Source: Streptomyces sp. NBC_00335 (lineage in GTDB: Bacteria; Actinomycetota; Actinomycetes; Streptomycetales; Streptomycetaceae). Taken from it: a stretch of DNA of 64,000 nt. The stretch spans positions 1,302,001-1,366,000 of the forward strand of contig NZ_CP108006.1 in NCBI RefSeq assembly GCF_036127095.1, given 5' to 3'. The notes under the pieces were generated by a model that saw only the letters and a list, made by a program, of their open reading frames with translations, did no database searches and was not told the DNA's origin. Shown in pieces: positions 1 through 6,841 of the stretch; within the stretch, counting starts at the first letter, position 1, and every line of letters begins with the position of its first letter. The position numbers and the translations under genes are program-made.

Positions 1-2
1 GC

Positions 3-698
3 TACCACCACGAGATCGCCTCGCTTTTCGGCCGCAACGGCGCCTGGGGCACCTGGGTGCACCGCTGGACCGCCGAGGAGGGCCGCCACGGCATCGTGAT
101 GCGTGACTACCTGCTGGCCTCGCGCGCCGTGGACCCGGACAAGCTCGAAGCATTCCGGATGCAGCACATGTCGGAGGGGTTCGAGTCCGACAACCGCCAC
201 TCGATGCTGCACTCCGTGGCGTACGTGGCCTTCCAGGAGCTCGCGACCCGCATCTCCCACCGCAACACCGGCCACCAGTCCGGTGACCCGGTCTGCGACC
301 GCATGCTGGCCCGCATCGCGCAGGACGAGAACCTGCACATGATCTTCTACCGCAACCTGCTGGGCGCGGCCTTCGAGATCGCCCCGGACCTGACGATGCA
401 GGCCGTGCGCGACGTCGTGGTCGACTTCCGGATGCCCGGACACGGGATGCCCGGCTTCGAGCGGATGGCCGCGCAGATGGCGATCGGCGGGGTCTACAAC
501 CTGCGGATCCACCACGACGACGTGCTGAGCCCCGTGATCCGCTTCCTGAAGATCATGGACATCGACGGCCTCGGCCCCGACGGGCAGAAGGCCCAGGAAG
601 AGCTCGGTCTCTTCATGAACGGCCTGGACTCCGAGGCCCGCAAGTTCGACGAGCGGCTGGCCGCCCGCGCAGCCCGCATCGCGGCCCGCAAGGCCTGA
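3..698 (+). CDS. Acyl-ACP desaturase, 3' part (5' end outside window)
   Basis: The reading frame is open from base 3 to the TGA at 696-698, giving 231 residues of a soluble ferritin-like di-iron desaturase. Family members introduce a double bond into acyl chains carried on acyl carrier protein, in the cytoplasm. The visible part has the second helix-borne iron motif EEGRH near its start (a further His-rich YHHE lies upstream) and DENLH about 70 residues later, matching the EExxH/DExxH ligands of the family. The N-terminal roughly 90 residues expected for a full protein (about 320 aa) lie before the window. A strong hairpin terminator follows 60 bp downstream, so the gene probably ends its transcription unit. 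Confidence 0.9.
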   Translation, partial: YHHEIASLFGRNGAWGTWVHRWTAEEGRHGIVMRDYLLASRAVDPDKLEAFRMQHMSEGFESDNRHSMLHSVAYVAFQELATRISHRNTGHQSGDPVCDRMLARIAQDENLHMIFYRNLLGAAFEIAPDLTMQAVRDVVVDFRMPGHGMPGFERMAAQMAIGGVYNLRIHHDDVLSPVIRFLKIMDIDGLGPDGQKAQEELGLFMNGLDSEARKFDERLAARAARIAARKA

Positions 699-757
699 TC
701 CGTCCCCTGCGCCGCGACTGACCGGTTTCCGCTCGCTCATGCGGGTGACGACGATTG

Positions 758-790
758 CCCTGGCAGAGCCCCGCTCTGCCAGGGTTTCGC
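758..790 (+). terminator. Hairpin terminator after the desaturase
   Basis: A perfect 12-bp inverted repeat (758-769 with 773-784) has a 3-nt loop and is followed by a short T run. It lies between the desaturase stop and the ATG of the next gene at 794. The AGGG that would serve as ribosome binding site for that ATG is inside the descending arm, so the hairpin may also limit translation of the next gene. Confidence 0.8.
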
Positions 791-793
791 GTC

Positions 794-1105
794 ATGACCG
801 CCATGACGCCGCTCCAGGTGGAGATCGACCAGCTGGCCCGCCTCACCAACGCCCTGGACACCTCGCTGACCGCCCTGCGGGAAGCCCGGCGCGAGCTGGA
901 ACACGTACGGGCCGACCAGCTGGGCACGAGGGACCTCGACGCGGCGTGCGACGGCTTCCAGGACAGATGGGGCCACGGCACCAAGGAGCTCGCCGGGCGG
1001 ATCAAGGCCGTACGCGAGGGCGTGCGCCGTAGCGCCGCCGAGTACGCGGAGCTCGACGAGGCCATCCGTGCGGCCTTCCGGCAGGCGGGGCGAGCCCGTG
1101 GCTGA
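794..1105 (+). CDS. WXG100-like small helical protein
   Basis: This 103-residue protein is predicted to be entirely helical and hydrophilic, without cysteine or membrane segments. Its size fits EsxA/WXG100-type or related type VII-associated proteins, although a clean W-x-G turn is not obvious (a G-x-W-rich stretch DRWGHG lies near residue 60). The ATG at 794 was chosen over an in-frame TTG at 755 that would sit before the terminator hairpin; ATG 803 is also possible. Its stop overlaps the GTG start of the next gene (GTGGCTGA), so the two are translationally coupled. The function is inferred only from size, fold and context. Confidence 0.65.
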   Translation: MTAMTPLQVEIDQLARLTNALDTSLTALREARRELEHVRADQLGTRDLDAACDGFQDRWGHGTKELAGRIKAVREGVRRSAAEYAELDEAIRAAFRQAGRARG

Positions 1106-2303
1106 CTCCCCGGCGCCCAAATCCCCGGCCCCCAACTCCCCCAGCGCCGGCTCCCCCACCGCCGACGGCCCCTCCGTCGACTTCTCCGCGCTCGGCTTCG
1201 ACCCGGCCCCGGGGGGCCCGTTCGCGGTCCTGGCCCTGGCGAAGAAGCTCCGCTCCTCGGCGGATTGCCTCGGGGAGACCTCCCGCGTCGTCGACGCCCT
1301 GGTCTCCCACAGCTCGGCCTGGCAGGGCGAGGCCGCCACCGCCTTCCGCGCCTCGCTGTCGCGGGAGCTCCCCCGCCACCTCAAGGCGGCCCACACCTCA
1401 CTGGCGGAGGCCGCGCGCCGGCTGGCCGGCTGGCACGACACCCTGGCCGCCCACCGCACCCTGGCCGCCCGCTACGCGTCCCGGGCCGCCGCGGCCACCA
1501 CCGACGAGGCCCTCACCGACGCCCGCCGACTGGCCGCCGAGCTGGCCTCGGAGCACTCCACGGCGGCCCGCAGGGTGGCGGACAGCCTGACCGCGACGGC
1601 CGAGCGGCTGGCGCCGAAGGAGCCCGGGCTGCTGGAATCGGTCTGGAACAAGATCGTCGACGATCCGGCGGACGCCCTCTCGAACGCGGCCGCCATCCTG
1701 GGAGCCGCCGGCGCGGCCGTCGCGCTCTTCTTCCCGCCGGCCGGGATGGCGATCATGCTGGTCGCGGGCGGGCTCTCGCTGGCCGCCCTGACCGCGCACC
1801 TCGCGGACCCCGGCTTCCGCAAGCCGCTGGCCGACGGTTTCACCCGGGGCAAGTTCGACGCCGCGTTCTGGAAGAACAGCGTGACGCTGCTCGGCGACGG
1901 CCTCGGCGCCGTCCCGGGCGTGGCCGCCGTCGCCACCGGCGCGAGGGCCGGTACGGTCGCGGCCCGCGCTGCCATGGCGGTCCCGGAGGCCGGCGCCCTG
2001 GCGGGCGTCTCGCCGGGCGCGGGGGCGTTCGCCCGCACGACGTGGAACACGGCGGACGAACTGCGCAAGGTGGAGAGCCCGCTCACCGCGTGGGCCCTGC
2101 GGTCGTCGACGCCCGAGGTCAGGGAGCGGGTGGGAGTGGCCGTGGCCGGTACCGGAGCGGCCACGGCCGCCGCCGACTACACGGGCGACGACACGTCCGT
2201 GGACCGCGGTTCCACGGCGGTCGACGGCACCCGCGTCGTCGTGGAGGACGCTCCGTCCACGGTCGCGAGGTCGGCCCGGCTCTGGACGCTGGTGCAGCCG
2301 TGA
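1098..2303 (+). CDS. WXG100-domain protein with hydrophobic C-terminal region
   Basis: The 401-residue product has a Ser/Pro-rich start, then an ESX-like helical hairpin domain at about residues 20-140. A W-Q-G turn (SSAWQGEAATAF) between the helices is the hallmark of WXG100/LXG proteins. A strongly hydrophobic Ala/Gly segment follows at about residues 200-240, then a variable C-terminus, as in substrates or partners of type VII secretion. The GTG at 1098 was chosen because it overlaps the preceding stop and has a G-rich site just upstream; an ATG at 1068 would overlap the previous gene by 38 bp. The stop overlaps the next start (GTGA). No ESX ATPase or membrane component is in the window, so secretion is not shown. 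Confidence 0.7.
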   Translation: MADSPAPKSPAPNSPSAGSPTADGPSVDFSALGFDPAPGGPFAVLALAKKLRSSADCLGETSRVVDALVSHSSAWQGEAATAFRASLSRELPRHLKAAHTSLAEAARRLAGWHDTLAAHRTLAARYASRAAAATTDEALTDARRLAAELASEHSTAARRVADSLTATAERLAPKEPGLLESVWNKIVDDPADALSNAAAILGAAGAAVALFFPPAGMAIMLVAGGLSLAALTAHLADPGFRKPLADGFTRGKFDAAFWKNSVTLLGDGLGAVPGVAAVATGARAGTVAARAAMAVPEAGALAGVSPGAGAFARTTWNTADELRKVESPLTAWALRSSTPEVRERVGVAVAGTGAATAAADYTGDDTSVDRGSTAVDGTRVVVEDAPSTVARSARLWTLVQP

Positions 2304-3010
2304 TCAACCGCTCCGTCCCGCCGGTCTGGTTCCGGCTGCCGCCCGGGTTCCACGACATCCGCCCCGAGGACCGGGAGGTCCTGGAGGAGGTCGCCGAAGC
2401 CCTGGGGGCTCTGGGCGGCACGGGCGGCACGGATGCGGGCGCGAGCTCCGGTGGGGGAGCCGGTGCGGATGCCGGATTCGGTGCGGAGTCGCAGCTCGGC
2501 CGGCTGATGGACCGCCTCGACGAACTCGCCGGCCAGCCCGGCCTGCACCTGGTCCACACCGCGGTCGGCCTCCACCCCGAGGGCCCGGAGACCGTCTCCA
2601 CCTCGCTGTTCTCCCTCGCCGTCCGGACCACCGAAGACTCCGGCGCCGGGGCCGGTGTGGCACGCACGGCCCTGGCCCTGGCCCGGTCCGCGCTCGGGAG
2701 CGGCGCGACGCGCAGGTTCCTCGACCTGGCCTCCGGGCTCCCGTGCGCGCTGGTCTGCGGGGTCCTCCCCGTGCCCGGCGCCGATCGGGAGCTGTTCCAG
2801 GCCAGGGCCGTCACGGCGCATCCCGACGGACGCCACCTGCTGCTGCTCGACCTCACCAGCACGGCCACCGGGCACGCAGATGCGTACACCGCCATCCTGG
2901 AGGCGGTCGCGCACACGATCGCCTTCGCCGATCCCGGGCCGGCGCCGCCCGGGCCGCCCGGGCCGCCCGGCGGCGCCGGGACCTCGCGGATCCTGGAGCT
3001 GCTGGGGTGA
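2300..3010 (+). CDS. Conserved hypothetical protein coupled to WXG100 genes
   Basis: This 236-residue protein starts at GTG 2300, overlapping the previous stop by 4 bp. It is acidic and Ala/Gly-rich, has a low-complexity GGTGGTDAGASSGGGAGAD linker near residues 45-65 and a Pro/Gly-rich tail, and shows no signal peptide or membrane segment. The conserved-looking core (about residues 80-210) has alternating strands and helices with a FSLAVRTTE strand and a LPCALVCGVLPVP strand. The position as third gene of a coupled WXG100 set suggests a cytoplasmic partner or chaperone, analogous in place (not in detectable sequence) to EspG-type proteins. The function is unknown. Confidence 0.7.
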   Translation: MINRSVPPVWFRLPPGFHDIRPEDREVLEEVAEALGALGGTGGTDAGASSGGGAGADAGFGAESQLGRLMDRLDELAGQPGLHLVHTAVGLHPEGPETVSTSLFSLAVRTTEDSGAGAGVARTALALARSALGSGATRRFLDLASGLPCALVCGVLPVPGADRELFQARAVTAHPDGRHLLLLDLTSTATGHADAYTAILEAVAHTIAFADPGPAPPGPPGPPGGAGTSRILELLG

Positions 3011-3029
3011 GCCCGGGGCCGCGCGGCGG

Positions 3030-3284
3030 TCAGGGTCGTCGGCGCAGGGCCTGGCGTTCGGCTTCGGACAGGCCGCCCCAGACGCCGAAGCGTTCGTCGT
3101 TGGCCATGGCGTAGTCCAGGCAGGGTTTGCGGCCCTCGCAGGCCCCGCACAGCCGCTTCGCGTCGCGCAGCGAGGAGCCGGGCTCCGGGAAGAAGAAGCC
3201 CGGGCCCGTCTGGGCGCAGAGGGCGAGCTCGTACCAGGCCGGTACGGCGGTGACGGTATCGGTATCGGTGGTGTTCATCGACAT
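3030..3284 (-). CDS. WhiB-family iron-sulfur transcriptional regulator
   Basis: An 84-residue protein has the four WhiB cysteines in order: one in ELALCAQ, two in LCGACEG and one in KPC. The GVWGG turn and a basic C-terminus (SEAERQALRRRP) follow. WhiB-like proteins carry a 4Fe-4S cluster and act with the housekeeping sigma factor in development, redox response or drug resistance. The ATG at 3284 has a GGACAGG site about 9 nt upstream; an ATG at 3278 and a longer ORF to 3341 exist. It is convergent with the WXG100 set and divergent from the TetR gene at 3386. Which Wbl class it belongs to cannot be decided here. Confidence 0.92.
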   Translation of the reverse strand: MSMNTTDTDTVTAVPAWYELALCAQTGPGFFFPEPGSSLRDAKRLCGACEGRKPCLDYAMANDERFGVWGGLSEAERQALRRRP

Positions 3285-3344
3285 GCCGCAGAGCCTGTCC
3301 GGCGGCGATGGACGTCCGATCAACGCCTGATCAACAGCCACAGA

Positions 3345-3360
3345 GTGAACGACCGTGCGT
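3345..3360. promoter_or_regulatory. Putative TetR operator in the tetR promoter region
   Basis: The bottom strand reads GCACGGTCGTTCAC, matching 11 of 12 core bases of the palindromic site at 6541-6556 (GCACGATCGTTC core). It lies 26-41 bp upstream of the tetR ATG at 3386, where an autoregulating TetR protein would bind. This is inferred from sequence similarity of the two sites only. Confidence 0.5.
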
Positions 3361-3385
3361 GCGATGATTTCGGTACCATGGCGGC

Positions 3386-4120
3386 ATGGCAGACGGACGC
3401 GTGGAGCGCGGGAACCAGACCCGGCGGACGGTCCTGGAACGGACGATGAGCATCGCCTCGGTGGACGGCCTGGAAGGGCTGTCCCTGGGGAAGATCGCCA
3501 CGGATCTGGGGCTGAGCAAGAGCGGCGTGTTCGCCCTCTTCGGTTCCAAGGAGGAGCTGCAGCTCGCCACCGTGCACGCCGCCCGGGACGTCTTCGTCGA
3601 GCAGGTCGTGCGGCCCGTACGGGACGAGCCCGCCGGGCTCGCCAAGGTGTGGCGGCTGTGCGAGAGCTGGCTCGACTACTCCGGCCGCCGGGTCTTCCCC
3701 GGCGGCTGCTTCTTCTACTCCGCCTCCGCCGAGTTCGATTCGCGCCCCGGGCCCGTCCGCGACGAGATCGCCAAGACCCGCGGTGCCTGGACGCGGTACA
3801 TCGAGCGGATGCTCGACGAGGCCCGGCTGGCGGGCGGGTTCAGCGAGTCGGCCGCGGCCGACGTCGATGTCGTGGAGCAGCTGGCCTTCGAGATCATCGC
3901 GATGATGGAGCTGGCCAACGCGCACTCCGTACTGCTGGAGGACACCACGGCCTACGACCGGGCCGCGCGGGGCATCCTCGCCCGGCTGCGCGCGGCGACG
4001 GCCGCCCCGGAGGAACTCCCGGAGCGGCCGCCCGTACTCGTGTTCCCGGTCGCCGGTTTCTCCGCCGGCGACGCTCCGGCCGTCAGCCTCCCGGCCGCTT
4101 CGGCCGCGCCGGAGGGCTGA
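3386..4120 (+). CDS. TetR/AcrR-family transcriptional regulator
   Basis: The 244-residue protein has an N-terminal TetR helix-turn-helix (about residues 12-60: GLEGLSLGKIATDLGLSKSGVFALFGSKEEL). Its ligand-binding domain contains the FPGGCFFYSASAEFDSRPGPVRDEI motif found in a TetR subgroup close to MFS drug-pump repressors. A 35-residue Pro/Ala-rich C-terminal tail is unusual. The gene converges on an MFS exporter/hydrolase pair read from the other strand. Operator-like palindromes occur both upstream of this gene and upstream of the hydrolase, so it probably represses itself and the pair. The inducer is unknown. Confidence 0.9.
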   Translation: MADGRVERGNQTRRTVLERTMSIASVDGLEGLSLGKIATDLGLSKSGVFALFGSKEELQLATVHAARDVFVEQVVRPVRDEPAGLAKVWRLCESWLDYSGRRVFPGGCFFYSASAEFDSRPGPVRDEIAKTRGAWTRYIERMLDEARLAGGFSESAAADVDVVEQLAFEIIAMMELANAHSVLLEDTTAYDRAARGILARLRAATAAPEELPERPPVLVFPVAGFSAGDAPAVSLPAASAAPEG

Positions 4121-5576
4121 GCCGCATCGTGGCGCCCGTGACCGCCGCGCCCAGCGCGGCGAAGGCGGTCAGCAGGAAGACTCCCCGCCAGTGGTCCCCC
4201 GCGCCGGACCCGGTGAGCAGGGCCGCCGTCCCGGCGACGCCGAGCGCGCCGCCGAGCTGGCGGGCCGTCATCAGCAGGCCGGTACCGGCCGCGAAGCGCT
4301 GTGGCGGGAGGCCGGCCGAGGCCGTCGTGGACAGCGCGGTCACCACGACCCCGATGCCGAGGCCGCCGAGAAGGCCCGCGGGCAGGAAGATCTGGGCGTA
4401 CGAGGTGGACTCCCCGACCCAGCCCCACAGCAGCAGGGCATTGGCGGCGAAGAGCAGCGATCCGACGGTGACGGCGGCCCCTTGGAGGCGGGCGGGGACC
4501 CGGCGGCCGACGACCAGCGCGCCGGCCATGGCGAGGACGGCGCCCGGCGTGACGCCGAAGGCCGCTTGCAGGACCGAGAAGTTCCAGCGCTCGATGAGGT
4601 AGGACGGGCCGGTCAGCAGCCAGGCGTACATGGCCGCGCCGAAGAGCAGGGCGCCGATGTTGGCGCGGGCGAAGAGCGGGTCGTGCCACAGGTCGCGGTC
4701 GACGGCCGGGGCGGGGTGGCTGCGCGAGCGGCGCAGCGCGAGGGTGCCCGCCAAGGCGCCGCCGACGACCAGGGCGAGCACCTTCGGATCGGTCCAGCCC
4801 CACTCCGCACCCTGGGAGAGCCCGGCCACCACTCCCCCGATGCCGAGGGCGAGCGCCGTCGTACCGACGGGGTCGGGGAGCCGGCGTCCGGTGCGGGGTT
4901 CCCGGGGGACGACGCGGACGGCGGCCCAGGCGACGGCCAGGCCGAGCGGGACGTTGATGAGGAAGATCGCACGCCAGTCCCACCACTCGACGAGCAGTCC
5001 GCCGATGGTCGGGCCGACGGCGGCGGCCAGTCCGCCCGCCGCCGACCAGGCACCGAGGGCGGCGGCCCGGCGCGCGGGCGGGGTGTGGGCCAGTACGAGG
5101 CCCAGCGCGGCGGGGATCATCCCGGCGGCGGCCGCTCCCTGAAGGGCGCGGGCCAGGACCAGCAGCTCGGCGGTGGGGGCCGCGCTGGCGGCGAGCGAGG
5201 TCAGGGTGAAGGCGAGGGTCGAGCCGAGGAACAGGGCCCGGCGGCCCAGGGTGTCCGCGAGCCGGCCGGCCGCGGCGAGCAGGGCGGCGAACAGTACGGC
5301 GTAGGCGCTGACGACCCAGGTCAGGCGGGCCAGCGACACCTCGGGGAAGGCCCGGCGCAGGTCGGGGAAGGCGACGTTGACGACGGTGGCGTCGAGGAAG
5401 GCGAGGAAGGTGACGGCACTGGCAAGCGCGAGCACCCGCCCGCCCCCGGGGCCGCCCTCGACCCCTTGCCATCCGGAATCGGGCACGGAGGACACGGGCG
5501 GCGAGGGTACGGGTGGCGAGGGTACGGGCGGGGTGGCCGACTCGGGCGCGGCGGGTTCGGGGCGGGTGGAGGTCAT
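4083..5576 (-). CDS. MFS drug exporter (DHA2/EmrB-QacA type)
   Basis: The 497-residue integral membrane protein has about 14 hydrophobic segments. The DHA2 signatures are FLAFLDATVVNVAFPDL in helix 1 (motif D1), GRLADTLGRR (motif A) and AAAVGPTIGGLL (motif C region). It probably expels hydrophobic toxic compounds by proton antiport. The N-terminal 50 residues are a Pro/Ser-rich cytoplasmic extension with tandem PPVPSPPVPS repeats. The ATG overlaps the stop of the upstream hydrolase gene (ATGA), showing translational coupling. The 3' end overlaps the convergent tetR gene by 38 bp. Confidence 0.9.
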   Translation of the reverse strand: MTSTRPEPAAPESATPPVPSPPVPSPPVSSVPDSGWQGVEGGPGGGRVLALASAVTFLAFLDATVVNVAFPDLRRAFPEVSLARLTWVVSAYAVLFAALLAAAGRLADTLGRRALFLGSTLAFTLTSLAASAAPTAELLVLARALQGAAAAGMIPAALGLVLAHTPPARRAAALGAWSAAGGLAAAVGPTIGGLLVEWWDWRAIFLINVPLGLAVAWAAVRVVPREPRTGRRLPDPVGTTALALGIGGVVAGLSQGAEWGWTDPKVLALVVGGALAGTLALRRSRSHPAPAVDRDLWHDPLFARANIGALLFGAAMYAWLLTGPSYLIERWNFSVLQAAFGVTPGAVLAMAGALVVGRRVPARLQGAAVTVGSLLFAANALLLWGWVGESTSYAQIFLPAGLLGGLGIGVVVTALSTTASAGLPPQRFAAGTGLLMTARQLGGALGVAGTAALLTGSGAGDHWRGVFLLTAFAALGAAVTGATMRLSPPARPKRPGG

Positions 5577-6472
5577 CGGGTGGCTCCCGCGGTCTCGGCC
5601 GGGCCCGCCGCACGGGTCTGCGACGGGGTCGTGTTCAGGAACTCCACAGTCGTCGCGATGACTTGTGGGTCGAGGAGGATGCGGCGGTGACCGAGTCCGC
5701 TCGTCTCGATCAGGCGGGCCCGCTCCCCGTAGGCCGCCGCGAGGTCGCGGGACTGGGTGGGGGCCGCGGTGTCGTCGTCCGCGTCGTGCACGAGCAGGAT
5801 CTCCGAGGGGATCTCCTCGGGGTGGTGGCACGCGTCGAAGCGGGGCCAGATGCCGGGCTCGGCCGGGAAGAGCCGACGCTGGATGTGGCGCCGCATGGCG
5901 TCCTCGACGGCCTGGTTCACGCCCAGCATCGCCCGGAACCGCGCGGCGAGGAAGTCGAAGTCCGCGATGGCGCCGATGCCGGCGATCCGGTCGGCCCGGA
6001 TCCCGTCCCGCAGCGCGAAGAAGGTGGACACCACCCCGAAGGAGTGGGCCAGGACGGCCGAGAACTCCCCGTACCGTGCGTGCAGTTGGCGGATGATCTC
6101 GCGCTGCCGGAGGATGGTGGTGGCCCGGCCGCCGGACGCGCCGTGCCCAGGTGCGTCGAAGGAGACCACGGTCCGGCCCTCGGCCAGCAGCGCCTCGACG
6201 AACCCGGCGAAGCGCGAGGCGCGCGAGGTCCAGCCGTGCACGATGAGAACCGGCCGGTCGCCGTCGCCCCAGCGGTACGTGGTCACGGGTATCCCGTCCA
6301 CGACGAGCCGGCCGGTCACGGCCCGGGCCATGACCTCCACTTCGCCCGGCTTCACCTTCGGCCGGCCGAGCGGCCGCACGAACAGCGCGAACGCCACCCG
6401 CCCGACGGGGCCCGGGGCGACCCGGGCGGTGATGTTGAGGGTCGTGCTCAGGAGTGAAGCCATGGGGTGCAT
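5573..6472 (-). CDS. Alpha/beta hydrolase
   Basis: The 299-residue alpha/beta-hydrolase has an oxyanion HGW motif (VLIVHGWTSRASRF) and a GHGASGG strand. The nucleophile elbow is AHSFG, with Ala in place of the usual first Gly. The likely acid is Asp in LLVHDADDD, and the catalytic His is in GLGHRRIL. The substrate is probably a small ester or lactone; coupling to an efflux pump and a TetR operator suggests a detoxification role. The ATG at 6472 has a GGAGA site 8 nt upstream and is preferred over ATG 6463. There is no signal peptide, though the first 35 residues are moderately hydrophobic. Confidence 0.88.
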   Translation of the reverse strand: MHPMASLLSTTLNITARVAPGPVGRVAFALFVRPLGRPKVKPGEVEVMARAVTGRLVVDGIPVTTYRWGDGDRPVLIVHGWTSRASRFAGFVEALLAEGRTVVSFDAPGHGASGGRATTILRQREIIRQLHARYGEFSAVLAHSFGVVSTFFALRDGIRADRIAGIGAIADFDFLAARFRAMLGVNQAVEDAMRRHIQRRLFPAEPGIWPRFDACHHPEEIPSEILLVHDADDDTAAPTQSRDLAAAYGERARLIETSGLGHRRILLDPQVIATTVEFLNTTPSQTRAAGPAETAGATR

Positions 6473-6841
6473 GCCCGGTTCTCCGGATCTCCTCAGAGTG
6501 GCCAGACTGCGCTGGCGGGTCAGGGTAGTGAAGAGATATTAGCACGATCGTTCGTGTTGTTATGGATGGATCGCGCGAGCCTGATTCCTGCGCGGTCGCC
6601 CTCGCCCTTGCCCTCGCCCTCGCCCTCACGCTCGCCAACGAAGGTAGTCGACGCCGATCCACCGACCAGGCGAACTGCGTTCGCCATCAAGGATTTTGAT
6701 GACCCACCCCTGCCGGTCGCCCGACCGGATTCGGGGGGTAGCCCCACCCGGGTCGGGTGGGCCGCCGGATGTCCCCGACCCCCGGCCGCCGCGGATCCTG
6801 TGACGAGTCAAGAGACTTCGGCGGCGAACAGGGACACCACG
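6473..6841. other. 369-bp divergent promoter region
   Basis: This gap separates the hydrolase (leftward) and the S41 peptidase (rightward). The left half has an A/T-rich patch with a TetR-like palindrome at 6541-6556. A run of imperfect GCCCTC/GCCCTT hexamer repeats lies at 6596-6632, and a second A/T-rich patch near 6685-6700 may carry the peptidase promoter. No open frame with a convincing start or ribosome binding site was seen. Confidence 0.5.
6541..6556. promoter_or_regulatory. Putative TetR operator upstream of hydrolase/exporter
   Basis: CACGATCGTTCGTG at 6543-6556 is a near-perfect palindrome (12 of 14 positions symmetric). Its core matches the site upstream of tetR at 3345-3360. It lies 69-84 bp upstream of the hydrolase start, inside the A/T-rich promoter patch, and is a plausible control site for the hydrolase-exporter operon. 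Confidence 0.55.

Noticed and set aside
4083..6662. An 859-residue minus-strand frame spanning the MFS and hydrolase region
   Set aside because: The MFS protein starts at ATG 5576, overlapping the hydrolase stop. The upstream part is another frame of the hydrolase gene.
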